The notes beneath the pieces were generated by a model that saw only the letters and a program-made list of their open reading frames with translations, was not told the origin of the DNA and did no database searches. A stretch of DNA of 64,000 bases from Mycolicibacterium peregrinum. Its GTDB lineage: Bacteria; Actinomycetota; Actinomycetes; Mycobacteriales; Mycobacteriaceae. This document shows, piece after piece, positions 1 through 9,098 of the stretch (positions are counted from its first letter, which is position 1; each line of letters starts with the position of its first letter). The stretch is taken from positions 1-64,000 of the forward strand of contig NZ_LZSY01000065.1 in the NCBI RefSeq assembly GCF_001665625.1. The letters are read 5' to 3'. Both the position numbers and the translations under genes were made by a program.

Positions 1-72
1 AGAGTACATGTACCCGACGATAAATACGCAGTTCAACACGCATTGTGCGCCCACATTGTGTAGTTAACTACT

Positions 73-708
73 GATAAGCCGTGGAAGGCCAACAACAAAC
101 GCATCCGCCGCCTGTGGCGGGATGAGGGCCTGCGGGTCCCGCAACGACGCCGCAGGAAGCGCCTGACCGGCATCGGCGTCGCCGTGGGGGCGATGTCCCC
201 GATCCGCCCGAACGTCATCTGGGCGATGGACTTTCAGTTCGACACCACCGCCGACGGGCGCACCCTCAAGATGCTCAACGTGATCGACGAGTTCACCCGC
301 CAAGCCCTGGCGATCGAGGTTGATCGCTCCATCAACGCCGACGGCGTCGTCGCCGTGCTGGATCGGTTGGCCCTCCTCCATGGGGCGCCGCACTACGTGC
401 GCTTCGACAACGGCCCAGAATTCGTGGCCCACGCCGTGGCCGACTGGTGTCGATTCAATAGTGCTGGTTCACTTTTCATCGATCCCGGCTCGCCCTGGCA
501 GAACGCCTGGATCGAATCGTTCAACGGCCGCCTGCGCGATGAACTGCTCAACTCATGGCGCTTCGACTCACTATTGGAAGCCCGGGTGATCATCGAAGAC
601 TGGAGGATCGACTACAACGCCAACCGACCCCACTCCGCCCACGGCGAACTCACCCCAGCCGAGTTCGCTCTACAGTGGACCACGACCCACCAACCCCAAG
701 TCGCATAA
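73..708 (+). pseudogene. IS3-family transposase OrfB, 5'-truncated remnant
   Basis: This encodes the C-terminal integrase core of an IS3-type DDE transposase. From the ATG at 184 the catalytic residues are Asp16 (context WAMDFQFD), Asp75 (RFDNGPEF) and Glu111 (WIESFNGRLRDE). The 35-residue spacing between the second Asp and the Glu is the IS3-typical DD(35)E. The same frame stays open upstream to about position 64 and encodes a basic helix (KRIRRLWRDEGLRVP) typical of the region before the core. An in-frame TAG at 61-63 then ends the homology, and no OrfA is present, so the 5' half is missing. The last residues (HPQ-like tail) and stop look intact. I infer a dead insertion sequence marking a past rearrangement at the left edge. 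Confidence 0.85.
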
Positions 709-742
709 CGACTGGACCACCAACTGGGTCCCTCTCACCAGT
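709..742. repeat. possible right end of the IS3 remnant
   Basis: Directly after the transposase stop is TGGACCACCAACTGGGTCCC, which contains the short dyad GGACC/GGGTCC. IS3-family elements commonly end in such an inverted repeat a few bases past orfB. The left partner is absent from the window, so this end assignment is tentative. Confidence 0.25.
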
Positions 743-755
743 GCGGAAGTCTTCG

Positions 756-1436
756 TCAGGAACCGCGCCGAGTAAACAGCGGGTGTAATCGGACATCTTC
801 ATGCCAACGCGGACCGAGGATTTCGACGGCTGACCATAGAGCGATCGCTGGCGCGGCCGGTCCGGTCAGGCGTAGCGGTTCGTATTCATCTCCGAATGCC
901 AGGGTGACGCTGCGCTGGGCCAGGTCGGGGTAGAACTCGGTTGCGTGGACGAACCAGAATGACTCCAGCTGTCCATCAAATGAGGGGCACAGCAGCCGAT
1001 GCGTTGTCACAGTCACGGGCACATAGCATTGGTCACGCCATGTTGGGACTTGGTCGCGTTCGATGCGGCGCCTGTGCCGGCGGTCCATGATCCCTTGCGC
1101 GGCAAGCATGCCCAGAGTGAGTCCTACTCCCCCAAGGATCATGGTGCGGGAGCGGCCGTAGTGTCCGTCACCACCGCCTCGTAGGCGACTGTAGTGTGCC
1201 TCGGTTTGAATGTAGACGCTCTCGTCGGATTGCAGGACTGGCCCGAACGTTGGGAGGGCTGGGGGTTCGTATCCGGCCAGAAGCGCAGCAGCTGCGCCGG
1301 CGGCATACTCCCACCACGGATCGCGTGCGGACGCCGTTGCGGGCGGTGAGTTTTGGTAGGTCTGCAAGGTCACTGCCACTCCCCTTTCCGCTAGTTGGCG
1401 CTGACTTTCGCCTCCTTGCGCCTGACCGTAGTCCAA
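756..1436 (-). CDS. hypothetical protein with one membrane segment
   Basis: This 226-residue protein is not recognised. An N-terminal Ala/Pro-rich part is followed by a likely membrane segment at about residues 98-116 (ILGGVGLTLGMLAAQGIM), a short basic stretch (DRRHRRRIERD), and a C-terminal soluble domain of about 100 residues rich in Trp and Pro. The basic stretch after the helix suggests the C-terminal domain is cytosolic. It stands alone between the IS remnant and the Phd-ATPase gene. The start ATG at 1436 has no strong Shine-Dalgarno. Amino-acid composition and GC-rich third positions support a real gene; function unknown. Confidence 0.6.
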   Translation of the reverse strand: MDYGQAQGGESQRQLAERGVAVTLQTYQNSPPATASARDPWWEYAAGAAAALLAGYEPPALPTFGPVLQSDESVYIQTEAHYSRLRGGGDGHYGRSRTMILGGVGLTLGMLAAQGIMDRRHRRRIERDQVPTWRDQCYVPVTVTTHRLLCPSFDGQLESFWFVHATEFYPDLAQRSVTLAFGDEYEPLRLTGPAAPAIALWSAVEILGPRWHEDVRLHPLFTRRGS

Positions 1437-1543
1437 GGGTCCGACAAGGGGCTGCAGTCAAGCGGCTACCTACAGTATTGCACACTTAGCGTTCATGAAT
1501 TGCTCATTGTGTTTACTACTGTGCTTTGTGTCAGACAACTGTT

Positions 1544-2530
1544 CTACTCGAACTGGGGTGAGGCGAGAAATGCTGCAAACTCAGCGTGAACGTTTGGATC
1601 TTCCCCCTCGGAGAGGATGGCTGACCCCACTGGGAGCATGGCTGCGGCAGATGAACCAATCATGTACCGAGAGTCGCCGAAATCCCTCAGGCGCAATAGG
1701 ATTCGGTATCCAAAGGCGCCAAGTTCCGACCTGGGGGGCCGCTGGAACACTAATAGCAAGTGGATCCCGAGAGATCCACCGGATCTGCCGAGTTGGTTGA
1801 TGAGGTACTCGGCGAGCTCCGGGTATCGGCCGGCTTCGTCGACGATCACGACCAAGTGCGGCAGATGATGGCGTGAAGGATTCTCCGGATCTTCGGAATC
1901 GCGGAAGTTTTGCTGGCGGTGGTGAACCTCGTGGTCCAGGAGACTGCGCAACTGCTCTGCTTGGCCCGAAAGATCGCCGAACACGTGTTTGACGTGGGGC
2001 TTGTCCGCGAGGGACTGCCATTGGCTGTCTAGGTCATCGGTGGCCAGGATGACGTTCACCTGGTCGGGGCGATACAGCACGGTCAGTGCCGTCGTGATCA
2101 CCTTCGCCATGTTCGTTTTTCCTTGACCGGTCATCCCGATGATGGCGCCGTGCGGACCGGTTCCGCCGGCCGCCGGTGAGGCCATGTCGAGCCGGACCGG
2201 TTCGCCGCAGGCATTGATGCCCAGTGGGATTCGCAGGCTTGCGGGCGTCGATTCATTTTCGTCAACTGGGAAGGCGCAGACCAAGAGTGCCTGATGGAAG
2301 TCGTCAGAGCTTGGGTGGGGCTGCGCGACCGCGGCACCTGTCCCCTGCTCGTTGTTGTCTCGCAGTGCGTCGAGGCGGCGGAGATCTTCCATGCCGATCA
2401 ACGCGGCTGTGGGCGCGTTTTTGTTGATGATGATCAGTCGTCGGCCTTCAGAGGCGAGCTTCACCAGGGCGGCTGTGTTTCGCGTGAGCTCGGTGGCTGA
2501 TACCAGATCGTCAGAATCGATTGACACCAT
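1544..2530 (-). CDS. Phd/YefM antitoxin-like domain fused to an EccC/FtsK-type ATPase
   Basis: Residues about 8-55 (DLVSATELTRNTAALVKLA, then an IIINKNAPTAALIGMEDLRRLD segment) resemble the DNA-binding N-terminal half of Phd/YefM antitoxins. From about residue 100 the protein is an additional-strand P-loop ATPase like the first ATPase domain of the ESX protein EccC: Walker A GMTGQGKT, Walker B LVVIVDEAG, then a conserved FQRPPRS segment. It lacks the EccC membrane helices and the other two ATPase domains. I infer a soluble ATPase whose N-terminus could bind DNA or a toxin-like partner. No toxin gene is adjacent. The gene has no clear Shine-Dalgarno and may be leaderless; two direct repeats lie just upstream of the start. 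Confidence 0.75.
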   Translation of the reverse strand: MVSIDSDDLVSATELTRNTAALVKLASEGRRLIIINKNAPTAALIGMEDLRRLDALRDNNEQGTGAAVAQPHPSSDDFHQALLVCAFPVDENESTPASLRIPLGINACGEPVRLDMASPAAGGTGPHGAIIGMTGQGKTNMAKVITTALTVLYRPDQVNVILATDDLDSQWQSLADKPHVKHVFGDLSGQAEQLRSLLDHEVHHRQQNFRDSEDPENPSRHHLPHLVVIVDEAGRYPELAEYLINQLGRSGGSLGIHLLLVFQRPPRSELGAFGYRILLRLRDFGDSRYMIGSSAAAMLPVGSAILSEGEDPNVHAEFAAFLASPQFE

Positions 2531-2550
2531 GAGTCGACATTAACATGTGG

Positions 2551-2572
2551 ATATGCATTGGAATATGCATTG
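2551..2572. promoter_or_regulatory. direct repeat upstream of the Phd-ATPase gene
   Basis: Two perfect 10-bp copies of ATATGCATTG sit at 2551-2560 and 2563-2572, about 20 bp upstream of the ATG at 2530. Each contains the palindrome ATGCAT. Phd/YefM proteins are known autorepressors binding promoter repeats, so this is a reasonable operator candidate. It is inferred from position only. Confidence 0.4.
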
Positions 2573-2741
2573 CAGTACAAAGTTCGATACGTATGCGATG
2601 GGTCTGTTATGGCGGTGCGTCGAAGCGTGAAGAGTCTCGCGACGGGTGCGACGACCGATAGGCCGGGCTCGGCCGTGAGTTGCGCAGCGGCGGCCGCTGT
2701 GACGGAGGTCGGCAATGATGCTGGGGCGCTTGGGAATTTGG

Positions 2742-2798
2742 TGACGTCAGGGGCGCTCTGAATCTGAGGGGGTGCAGGCCGAGCGCCCCTTGACGTCA
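2742..2798. repeat. long inverted repeat downstream of the helicase gene
   Basis: TGACGTCAGGGGCGCT (2742-2757) is repeated inverted at 2782-2798 with one extra T, with a 24-base loop. The TGACGTCA ends are themselves palindromic. It lies 42 bp beyond the helicase stop on the minus strand, so it may terminate that transcript, but no T-run follows on either strand. The 309-base stretch between 2531 and 2839 shows no convincing gene. Confidence 0.5.
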
Positions 2799-2839
2799 AG
2801 TTTGAAGCTACCACCGGGTGGCGAATTCGCTGTCACGGC

Positions 2840-5800
2840 TTAGAGTTCAAGGCCGTCCTGTCCTTGATCGCGACCCCGCAGTTCGCGGCGGTATTCGGCG
2901 GCACGACGTTGTTCGGTGAATCGTTGTGCGGCGCGGTAGCTGTCCGCGTCGGGCAGGCCGGATTGTTCGATCAATGCTGGGGTGGGGTTGAGGTGCAGGG
3001 ACCAGCCGGGTTCGCGGCCGGCATGTTGTAGCCGTTGTGCAGCTTCGGCGGCGGCAGCTTGTGCGGCGTCGCTTTGAGCTTCCATGCGCAGTTGTGCGGT
3101 CAAGACCGACAGTTCCTCTCGTTTGGCTGTCAGTTCTTCGGCGTGCTCGAACGCTCCCAGCTGCGTTGAGTCGAGGTCGTCGATTTCGGCTTCTAGGCGG
3201 GCGCGGCGCTGAGTGAGCCGGGAGTGATGGTTGGGCAGGTCCTTGTAGAGGTTTTCGGCTCGTTTGAGTAGTCCGCGTGCTTTGGCCGCGCCGCTGTTTT
3301 CGCCGGCGTCGGTCAGGGTGGGTGTGCTGGCCATCAGGTCGTCGCGTTCGATCACGATCTCGGGTGAGGGAACGTCGAGTGAGAGGATCAGTTGGCCTTT
3401 GATGTGGTCACGGCGGGCGGTGATGCCGATGCCGTTGATGGTGGCTCCGACCGGTCGGTGGTCGTAGTGGGCGCTGTCGCGTAGGGCCTGGAAGGTTTTG
3501 CGGCAGGCCGCGGCGAAGGGTTCGGCGGCGTTTTTGCGTTCGGCGAAAGACTGCTCCCCCACTGTCATCGCCGCTGGGTGTTCGCAGCTGCTCCTGACGG
3601 TGTCGAGGATGGGGTCGAGTTGGGTGAGGTCTTCGTTGATTGCGTCGAGTTCCTTGTGGCAGTGGCGAAGTTGTTGTCGGCGGCGGGCGCTGGCTTCGTC
3701 GTGGGCGTTGGCCAACGCTTGCAGTCGTTTGACCTCGTCGTCGAGTTTGACCTGTTTGATGAAGCGTGGGTCGCCGGTGGCGATCGCTTTGGTTTCTGCG
3801 GCGGCGTTGCTTATGTCGCCGCCGGCGATGTCCTCGATCTCATCGACGACGACGTTTCCTCGTCGGTACTGGTCGATGAAGGTGCCTTTAGCTTCGACTT
3901 TCTGCCACATGACCGTGTCATAGCTGCCTTCTGTCACGTAGTTGAGGATCTCGACGACTTCGTTTTGATTTCCTTGCCGGATCACTCGGCCTTCGCGTTG
4001 TTCGAGATCGGCTGGGCGCCAAGGCACATCGACGTGATGTTCAGCGGTGGCTCGGGATTGCACGTTGGTCCCGGTGCCCATTTTCTCGGTGGAACCGACC
4101 AATACTGACACTGCTCCGTGGGTGCAGTCTCGGAAGAGGCGCAGTTTGTCGGCGGGTTTGACCGCGTCGTGGATGAAGCGGATGTTGTCTGCTGGCATGC
4201 CGCGTTCGATGAGTTCGTCACGTAGGGCGCCGTAGAGGGTGAACTGGTCGGTGTGTTTGGAGGGTGTGCCGCGGTCGCAGAACACTATCTGCAGGCCGCC
4301 GGGTATCGGCATGGGCTGGCCGGTTTCTGGGTCGAGGTAGATGTTGTCGGCGGTGGCTGTGTGGATCCGCATGATTTCGTCTGCGACTACCGAGGCTCGG
4401 CTGGTTTCTGGTTTGTCCAGATGCGCCAGGCGCGGATCCAGCGAGACGTTACGGCCGTCGTTGGAGATCTTGAGGACGTTGTCGTATTCGAGGTGCTCGG
4501 TGTCGATGTTGGTGGCTCGCCAGCCGAGGTCGGCGATGAAGTCTTTGACTTCCTGGCTCGGTGTGATGCTGATGATCTTGCGTTGTCCGCCAGCCAGAGT
4601 TGGGAGCTTCAACGGTACGTCGTCGCGGCTGACGACGTCGGTGAAGACACCTGAAATTGCTTGGAGTTCTTGTAGATTGCAGAATCTTCCGACGCGGGTC
4701 ACCGGTCGCAGGTTGGTTCCGGTGGCGTTGACTTCGACTGTGTTGATCGTGGTGGTGAAGGTAGCGCCCCAGTCGTTGATGTTGGCTACCCCGGCAGCCT
4801 CGAGTAAGTCTGGGCGCAGGAAACTCTGCATCACCCACAGCTCCCCGAGGCTGTTGGCGATGGGGGTACCGGTGGCGAAGGTGGCTACTCGTTCCACGAT
4901 TTGGTCGGGTCGTAGGCCGGCGGCGCGGCCTTCGTCGCGGCGGCGTTGGCGTAGGAGTTCGATTTTCATGGCCAGGTCTTCGGCGCGTTGGGAGGCCGCA
5001 GCGCAGGAGAGCTCCTCGATGTTGGAGACTCTGCCCTTGTTCTTGTACAAATGCGCCTCATCGATGAACAGGTAGTCGCATCCGGTTTGTTCAAATCGCA
5101 GTCCGGTGTCTTTGCGCTTCTGGTCGGTCAGTTCCTCCAGGCGTGCCTTGAGCTTCTTTTCGGCTAGTTCCAGGCGTTTCTTGCTGACTTTGTTGACCGC
5201 GTCGGCGCGTTGGTTTTCCAGTGCATCGAGCTCTTTGTTGATGTGGGCTGCTTTGAGTTCGTCGCTGACCCCGATCGCGGTGAACAGGCTTTGTGGAACG
5301 ATGACCATGTCCCAATCGGTGGCCGCTGACTGTGCTGCCAGGCGCCGGCGGCCTTCGGGATCGGTGGCGGCGGCTCCCATGAGAACGTTGGCGGCTGGGT
5401 ACCATTGCTTGGCCTCGCGGCCAAACTGCTCTATCAGGTGGTTGGGCACCACAATCCAGGGCTGTTGAACCAGGCCAAGTCGGCGCAGTTCCATGGCGGC
5501 CATAAACATGGTGCCCGTTTTGCCGGCCCCGACGACATGGTCGAGCAGCACACTGGGTTCGGCGATGATGCGTGCGACGGCGTCGCGTTGGTAAGGATGG
5601 GGCTCGAAACGCTCGGATAGTCCGGGCAGGGCGAGGCTGGTGCCGCTGTGCCGGGGTGCGACAAGGCTGTTGAAGCGGCGGTTGAATTCGGTGACCAGCG
5701 TTTCGCGGCGTTGATCGTCGCTGAAGATCCAGCGCTGGAATTCTTCGGTGATCTTGGTGGCTTTGGCCTGGGCAGCGAAGGTGGCTTCGGTGTCGATCGA

Positions 5801-8800
5801 GGGGCCGCCGCGGGTCTCGATGTCTTCCTTGCTGCGTTCGATGACAATGGGTTTGGAGTTGCAGACGGCATCGAGCAGCTCGATGGCGTCGCGGCTGCCG
5901 GTCCCCCACGTCTCGGTCATTGCCACGGTGGTGCGTTGGTAGTCGGGGCATTCCACCGACCAGGTGCCGTTGACGTGGTCGACGGTGACTCGTTCGGCAC
6001 CGAACACCTCGCGGGCGAACTGAGCGACATAGCGCGCGTCGATCCAGGGGGCACCTGGGCGGGCCTTGATCCTGGAGGCTTCCTTGTCTGGCGGTAGCAC
6101 CGTGCGCAGTGCACTGACGTAATCGTTGTAGGCGCTGTTGTGTTCGGCGGCGGCGGTGGCTGCGGCGAGCTTTTCGCGGACGTTGCCCGACAGTGCTGTG
6201 GCGGCCGGAATGAGTTCGTCGGGGTCGTTGAGCGACGGGTAGACCAGTCCACGCAATTGTTGTTCAGCTGCATCGGCGGAGATGTCGAGTAGGCCGGCAA
6301 TGTAATCAATGTCGACGCGGCGGTGACGATCCAGGCAGACGGCCAGGGCGTCGGTGATGTTGTCGGCGCGTTCGAGCTGGTTGCGGGCGGTGAGGACGTC
6401 GACGGAGAAGATCGGGGCTTTGAGGGCCTTTCCCGTCTGTTCGTCAAAAATCTCCAGGCTGGCAACATCGGCCCAGCCCGGGTCGTTTTTCATCCCGCCA
6501 TCGAGGTGCGGGCGGCGCTTGTACGGTGCGCGTTCGGCCCATCCGGCTTCGTCCCAGCGCGCCATGAGTTCGGCTGGCACTGGTCCTCGGTAGGGGCGGC
6601 CGTCGCTGCCCTGACTTTTGCGCCAGCGCTCTTCTGCGGCGGCGACTTTGCGGTCATGGGCTTGTTGCGTGGGGGGTTTGGGGTAGATCCATTTGAATCG
6701 GTTGATGGGCCCGTGTTTGGTGACGTAGGCGTCGTAGAGGCGGTTGAGGTGGCCTCGTAGCTGCTCGCGCTCGGCGGCGGGTTGGCCGTCACGTTGGGAA
6801 GCGATCACTGCGGTAGCGGCGTCACGCAAGTCGATGAGCTCACGGGTCTCGGCGATCTGGCTTTTGGGGGTGGGTTGCTCTTCCCACCCGAATCGGTTCC
6901 ACCGTTGAATGCTTTGCGTCTCGGGGTTGTAACGCAGTGTGTCCGGCGGGATTTGGGCACGACGATCTACGGCGGTGATGAGACCGGGATCGAATGTCGC
7001 TTCACTGACTTCGGTGCAGGTGCTCGCGGTGGCTGTCAGCCCGAACCCGTGTTGTTTGGCGGCGGTGACAATCTGGTGGAGTTGGCCGGTGAGGGCGTCC
7101 ACCAGGCCGGTGTTGTCTCGGCTGGTGACTTTGAGGGTGACTGAACCGTGAATGCCGTGTCCAGCGGAGAAGTCACCGAGTACACGTTCGGGATGGTCGT
7201 GGAAGTAGGTGTTGACCGGGATATCGACCAACCCTTGGTCGGTGTCCAGGGTGATCGGTTCGCTGTGCAGCCATGACGCTTCGCGCACTGGCTCGTTCTC
7301 GTCGCGGCGGCGCAGGACCAGGACATCGGTGACAACTTCGGTGCCGGCAACCCTGCGGAAGGCCGCTGTGGGCAGGCGTACCGCGCCCAAGAGGTCGGCT
7401 CGCTCGGCGATCGCGCGTCGGGCTTTTGAGTCGACGTTGTCGAGGGTGTATCGGGAGGTGAGCACCATGACGTAGCCGCCGGGGGCGGTGAGGTCTAGCG
7501 ACTTGATGATGAAGTGGTTGTGAATGCTGAAGCGTTGTGGATTGTGGGCTGGGTCGTAGACGGTGAACTGCCCAAACGGCACGTTTCCGATAACTGCTGC
7601 AAAGCTCGCGCCGGGGACGCGAGTGGTCTCGAAGCCTTCCGAGCGAACTTGGGCTGAGGGGTAGAGCGCGGCCGCGACCGCGGCGGTGGTGGGGTCGTTC
7701 TCGACACCGACCATGACTGCTTCTTGTGGTGCCAAGCCGATGAATGTTCCTGAACCGCAGCCTGGTTCGAGGACTCTGCCACCAGCGAATCCGGCTTCAG
7801 ACAAGGCGCGCCACATCGCTGCGGCGATCTGCGGGTCGGTGTAGTGCGCGTTGAGCACGCTGGCCTCAGCTGCGCGGTAGTCCTCAGGGCTCAGGACGTC
7901 TTGCAGGTAAGCGCGTTCGCCGGCGTAGGTGTTGGTACGGCGATCGAACACCTCGGGGACCGCCCCCCATCCCGACCAGCACGCCAGTGTTTCCTGCTCT
8001 TCGGCGGTGGCGGGTCGGTCTTCGGCGCGAAGTCGTTCCAGCACATCGATGACAGCGATGTTGGCCTGGATGCGCGCTTTGGCGCCGGAGGGCACGCGAA
8101 TATCGGTGCCCGGTTGGAAATCGTGAGCCGACGGTGCTGCCAGGTGCGGTGACGCAGGGTGATCGAGGCTTGGCGCCGTGGCGGGCGCGGTCTGCTGTGG
8201 TGCAGGTGGCGCGGCACTCTGTTCGATAACGGCCGGCTCGGGGGCTGTGACCGGTTCGGCGCTGACCTGGGGAAGTTGGGTGCCGGTGGTTGGGGCCGTG
8301 GAGGCTGGTCGATTCGCCGCCGGCAGTTCGGTTCCGCCGGGGTCGATCTCGCGTGGGTCGGTGGGCTGGTCGAACGAATCGAACAGGTCGAGCTGGGGGT
8401 CGTCTTCTACTCGACGGGGTACCCGTCGTCGCGCAGGTCGTCGTACACCATCGGCGCCAGGTCGCTGGCCAGCGGATGCTGGGGGCCGTCCGGTACCGGT
8501 AGACCGTCCTCGATCCGGGCGATCAGCAGGTAGGCGGCCTTGATTTGGAACATCGTTGAGAACTGGTGGTCCGGCCAAACTCGTTGGGCCAGATCCTCCA
8601 GCTCCTCCCCCGGCTCGCTGCGATACCGTGCGTTGTTCCACCGCTGGTTCCACGGCACTTCGCTGGCCGGCGTCGGTTGTGCCAGTGGCGGATCGAAGTC
8701 GATCGTCTCGTCCGTCGGCGGGATCTGATCGTGAAGTTCCTGGCGAACGACCGTCTCTCGTGCTGTCTGCATCGCGGTCGCGCGCAAACGCACCGTCGTC

Positions 8801-9070
8801 ACGTAGTCGGGATGCTGGCCGTGTTGGCTGGTCCAGTCGGTTATCGCTGTCGCGGCCAGTTCGTCGGCCATCTCCCCCGCCATTCGGTCCAACCGCTGGG
8901 TCGTTTGATCCAGGAACCGCTCGATCTGTTCGGGGCTCCATTCCGCGGGCAGTGGCAGCCATTGGGGGTACACGTCGTCGACGGCCTGCCTCATCCAATG
9001 ACTCACGGAGATCCTCGGCCCCTTCGATGCTGAACAAATCCGGCTGCTTGGGGTCGTCGCGCCGTGCCAT
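2840..9070 (-). CDS. giant DNA methyltransferase-SNF2/DEAH helicase
   Basis: From the ATG at 9070 this is 2,076 residues. An N-terminal 250-residue Arg/Asp/Gly-rich part is disordered-looking. It is followed by an N6-adenine methyltransferase-like domain (LEPGCGSGTF near residue 433 as motif I; IGNVPFG as a variant of NPPF). Next is a superfamily 2 helicase: LDHVVGAGKT near 1180, LFIDEAHLYKN near 1338, FATGTPIANS, and the motif V/VI block ending GRVIRQGN near 1695. A charged coiled-coil tail follows. Such proteins occur on many actinobacterial plasmids and phages; the role is probably DNA modification or anti-restriction during transfer. The start is uncertain: another frame (8407-9006) has much better coding character over the N-terminal part, yet no ATG, GTG or TTG exists in the helicase frame between 8409 and the conserved domain. 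Confidence 0.8.
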   Translation of the reverse strand: MARRDDPKQPDLFSIEGAEDLRESLDEAGRRRRVPPMAATARGMEPRTDRAVPGSNDPAVGPNGGGDGRRTGRDSDNRLDQPTRPASRLRDDGAFARDRDADSTRDGRSPGTSRSDPADGRDDRLRSATGTTDAGQRSAVEPAVEQRTVSQRAGGGAGGSGPTSLAGPPVLNDVPNQGRLPADRPDRGRSTGTGRPPASAGQRPGADGVRRPARRRVPRRVEDDPQLDLFDSFDQPTDPREIDPGGTELPAANRPASTAPTTGTQLPQVSAEPVTAPEPAVIEQSAAPPAPQQTAPATAPSLDHPASPHLAAPSAHDFQPGTDIRVPSGAKARIQANIAVIDVLERLRAEDRPATAEEQETLACWSGWGAVPEVFDRRTNTYAGERAYLQDVLSPEDYRAAEASVLNAHYTDPQIAAAMWRALSEAGFAGGRVLEPGCGSGTFIGLAPQEAVMVGVENDPTTAAVAAALYPSAQVRSEGFETTRVPGASFAAVIGNVPFGQFTVYDPAHNPQRFSIHNHFIIKSLDLTAPGGYVMVLTSRYTLDNVDSKARRAIAERADLLGAVRLPTAAFRRVAGTEVVTDVLVLRRRDENEPVREASWLHSEPITLDTDQGLVDIPVNTYFHDHPERVLGDFSAGHGIHGSVTLKVTSRDNTGLVDALTGQLHQIVTAAKQHGFGLTATASTCTEVSEATFDPGLITAVDRRAQIPPDTLRYNPETQSIQRWNRFGWEEQPTPKSQIAETRELIDLRDAATAVIASQRDGQPAAEREQLRGHLNRLYDAYVTKHGPINRFKWIYPKPPTQQAHDRKVAAAEERWRKSQGSDGRPYRGPVPAELMARWDEAGWAERAPYKRRPHLDGGMKNDPGWADVASLEIFDEQTGKALKAPIFSVDVLTARNQLERADNITDALAVCLDRHRRVDIDYIAGLLDISADAAEQQLRGLVYPSLNDPDELIPAATALSGNVREKLAAATAAAEHNSAYNDYVSALRTVLPPDKEASRIKARPGAPWIDARYVAQFAREVFGAERVTVDHVNGTWSVECPDYQRTTVAMTETWGTGSRDAIELLDAVCNSKPIVIERSKEDIETRGGPSIDTEATFAAQAKATKITEEFQRWIFSDDQRRETLVTEFNRRFNSLVAPRHSGTSLALPGLSERFEPHPYQRDAVARIIAEPSVLLDHVVGAGKTGTMFMAAMELRRLGLVQQPWIVVPNHLIEQFGREAKQWYPAANVLMGAAATDPEGRRRLAAQSAATDWDMVIVPQSLFTAIGVSDELKAAHINKELDALENQRADAVNKVSKKRLELAEKKLKARLEELTDQKRKDTGLRFEQTGCDYLFIDEAHLYKNKGRVSNIEELSCAAASQRAEDLAMKIELLRQRRRDEGRAAGLRPDQIVERVATFATGTPIANSLGELWVMQSFLRPDLLEAAGVANINDWGATFTTTINTVEVNATGTNLRPVTRVGRFCNLQELQAISGVFTDVVSRDDVPLKLPTLAGGQRKIISITPSQEVKDFIADLGWRATNIDTEHLEYDNVLKISNDGRNVSLDPRLAHLDKPETSRASVVADEIMRIHTATADNIYLDPETGQPMPIPGGLQIVFCDRGTPSKHTDQFTLYGALRDELIERGMPADNIRFIHDAVKPADKLRLFRDCTHGAVSVLVGSTEKMGTGTNVQSRATAEHHVDVPWRPADLEQREGRVIRQGNQNEVVEILNYVTEGSYDTVMWQKVEAKGTFIDQYRRGNVVVDEIEDIAGGDISNAAAETKAIATGDPRFIKQVKLDDEVKRLQALANAHDEASARRRQQLRHCHKELDAINEDLTQLDPILDTVRSSCEHPAAMTVGEQSFAERKNAAEPFAAACRKTFQALRDSAHYDHRPVGATINGIGITARRDHIKGQLILSLDVPSPEIVIERDDLMASTPTLTDAGENSGAAKARGLLKRAENLYKDLPNHHSRLTQRRARLEAEIDDLDSTQLGAFEHAEELTAKREELSVLTAQLRMEAQSDAAQAAAAEAAQRLQHAGREPGWSLHLNPTPALIEQSGLPDADSYRAAQRFTEQRRAAEYRRELRGRDQGQDGLEL
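8407..9006 (-). CDS. hypothetical protein nested in the helicase 5' region
   Basis: This 199-residue protein reads in a different frame of the same strand as the helicase N-terminus. The composition is that of a normal globular protein (AVDDVYPQWLPLPAEW, IERFLDQTTQRLDRMAGEMA, VWPDHQFSTMFQIKAAYLL), and its codons end mostly in G or C. The helicase frame over the same bases is Arg/Asp/Gly-rich low complexity. I chose GTG at 9006 because GAGG lies six bases upstream; ATG at 8994 is the alternative. The stop falls where the helicase frame becomes protein-like, so the two may be linked by frameshifting or be true overlapping genes. No family recognised. Confidence 0.6.
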   Translation of the reverse strand: MSHWMRQAVDDVYPQWLPLPAEWSPEQIERFLDQTTQRLDRMAGEMADELAATAITDWTSQHGQHPDYVTTVRLRATAMQTARETVVRQELHDQIPPTDETIDFDPPLAQPTPASEVPWNQRWNNARYRSEPGEELEDLAQRVWPDHQFSTMFQIKAAYLLIARIEDGLPVPDGPQHPLASDLAPMVYDDLRDDGYPVE

Positions 9071-9098
9071 AGTGTTCTCGATCCCGCAACGCTGCTCG

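Noticed and set aside
5091..5951. Long minus-strand frame inside the helicase gene
   Set aside because: Arg/Pro/Gln-rich composition typical of an out-of-frame reading of a GC-rich gene that has clear helicase motifs in its own frame.
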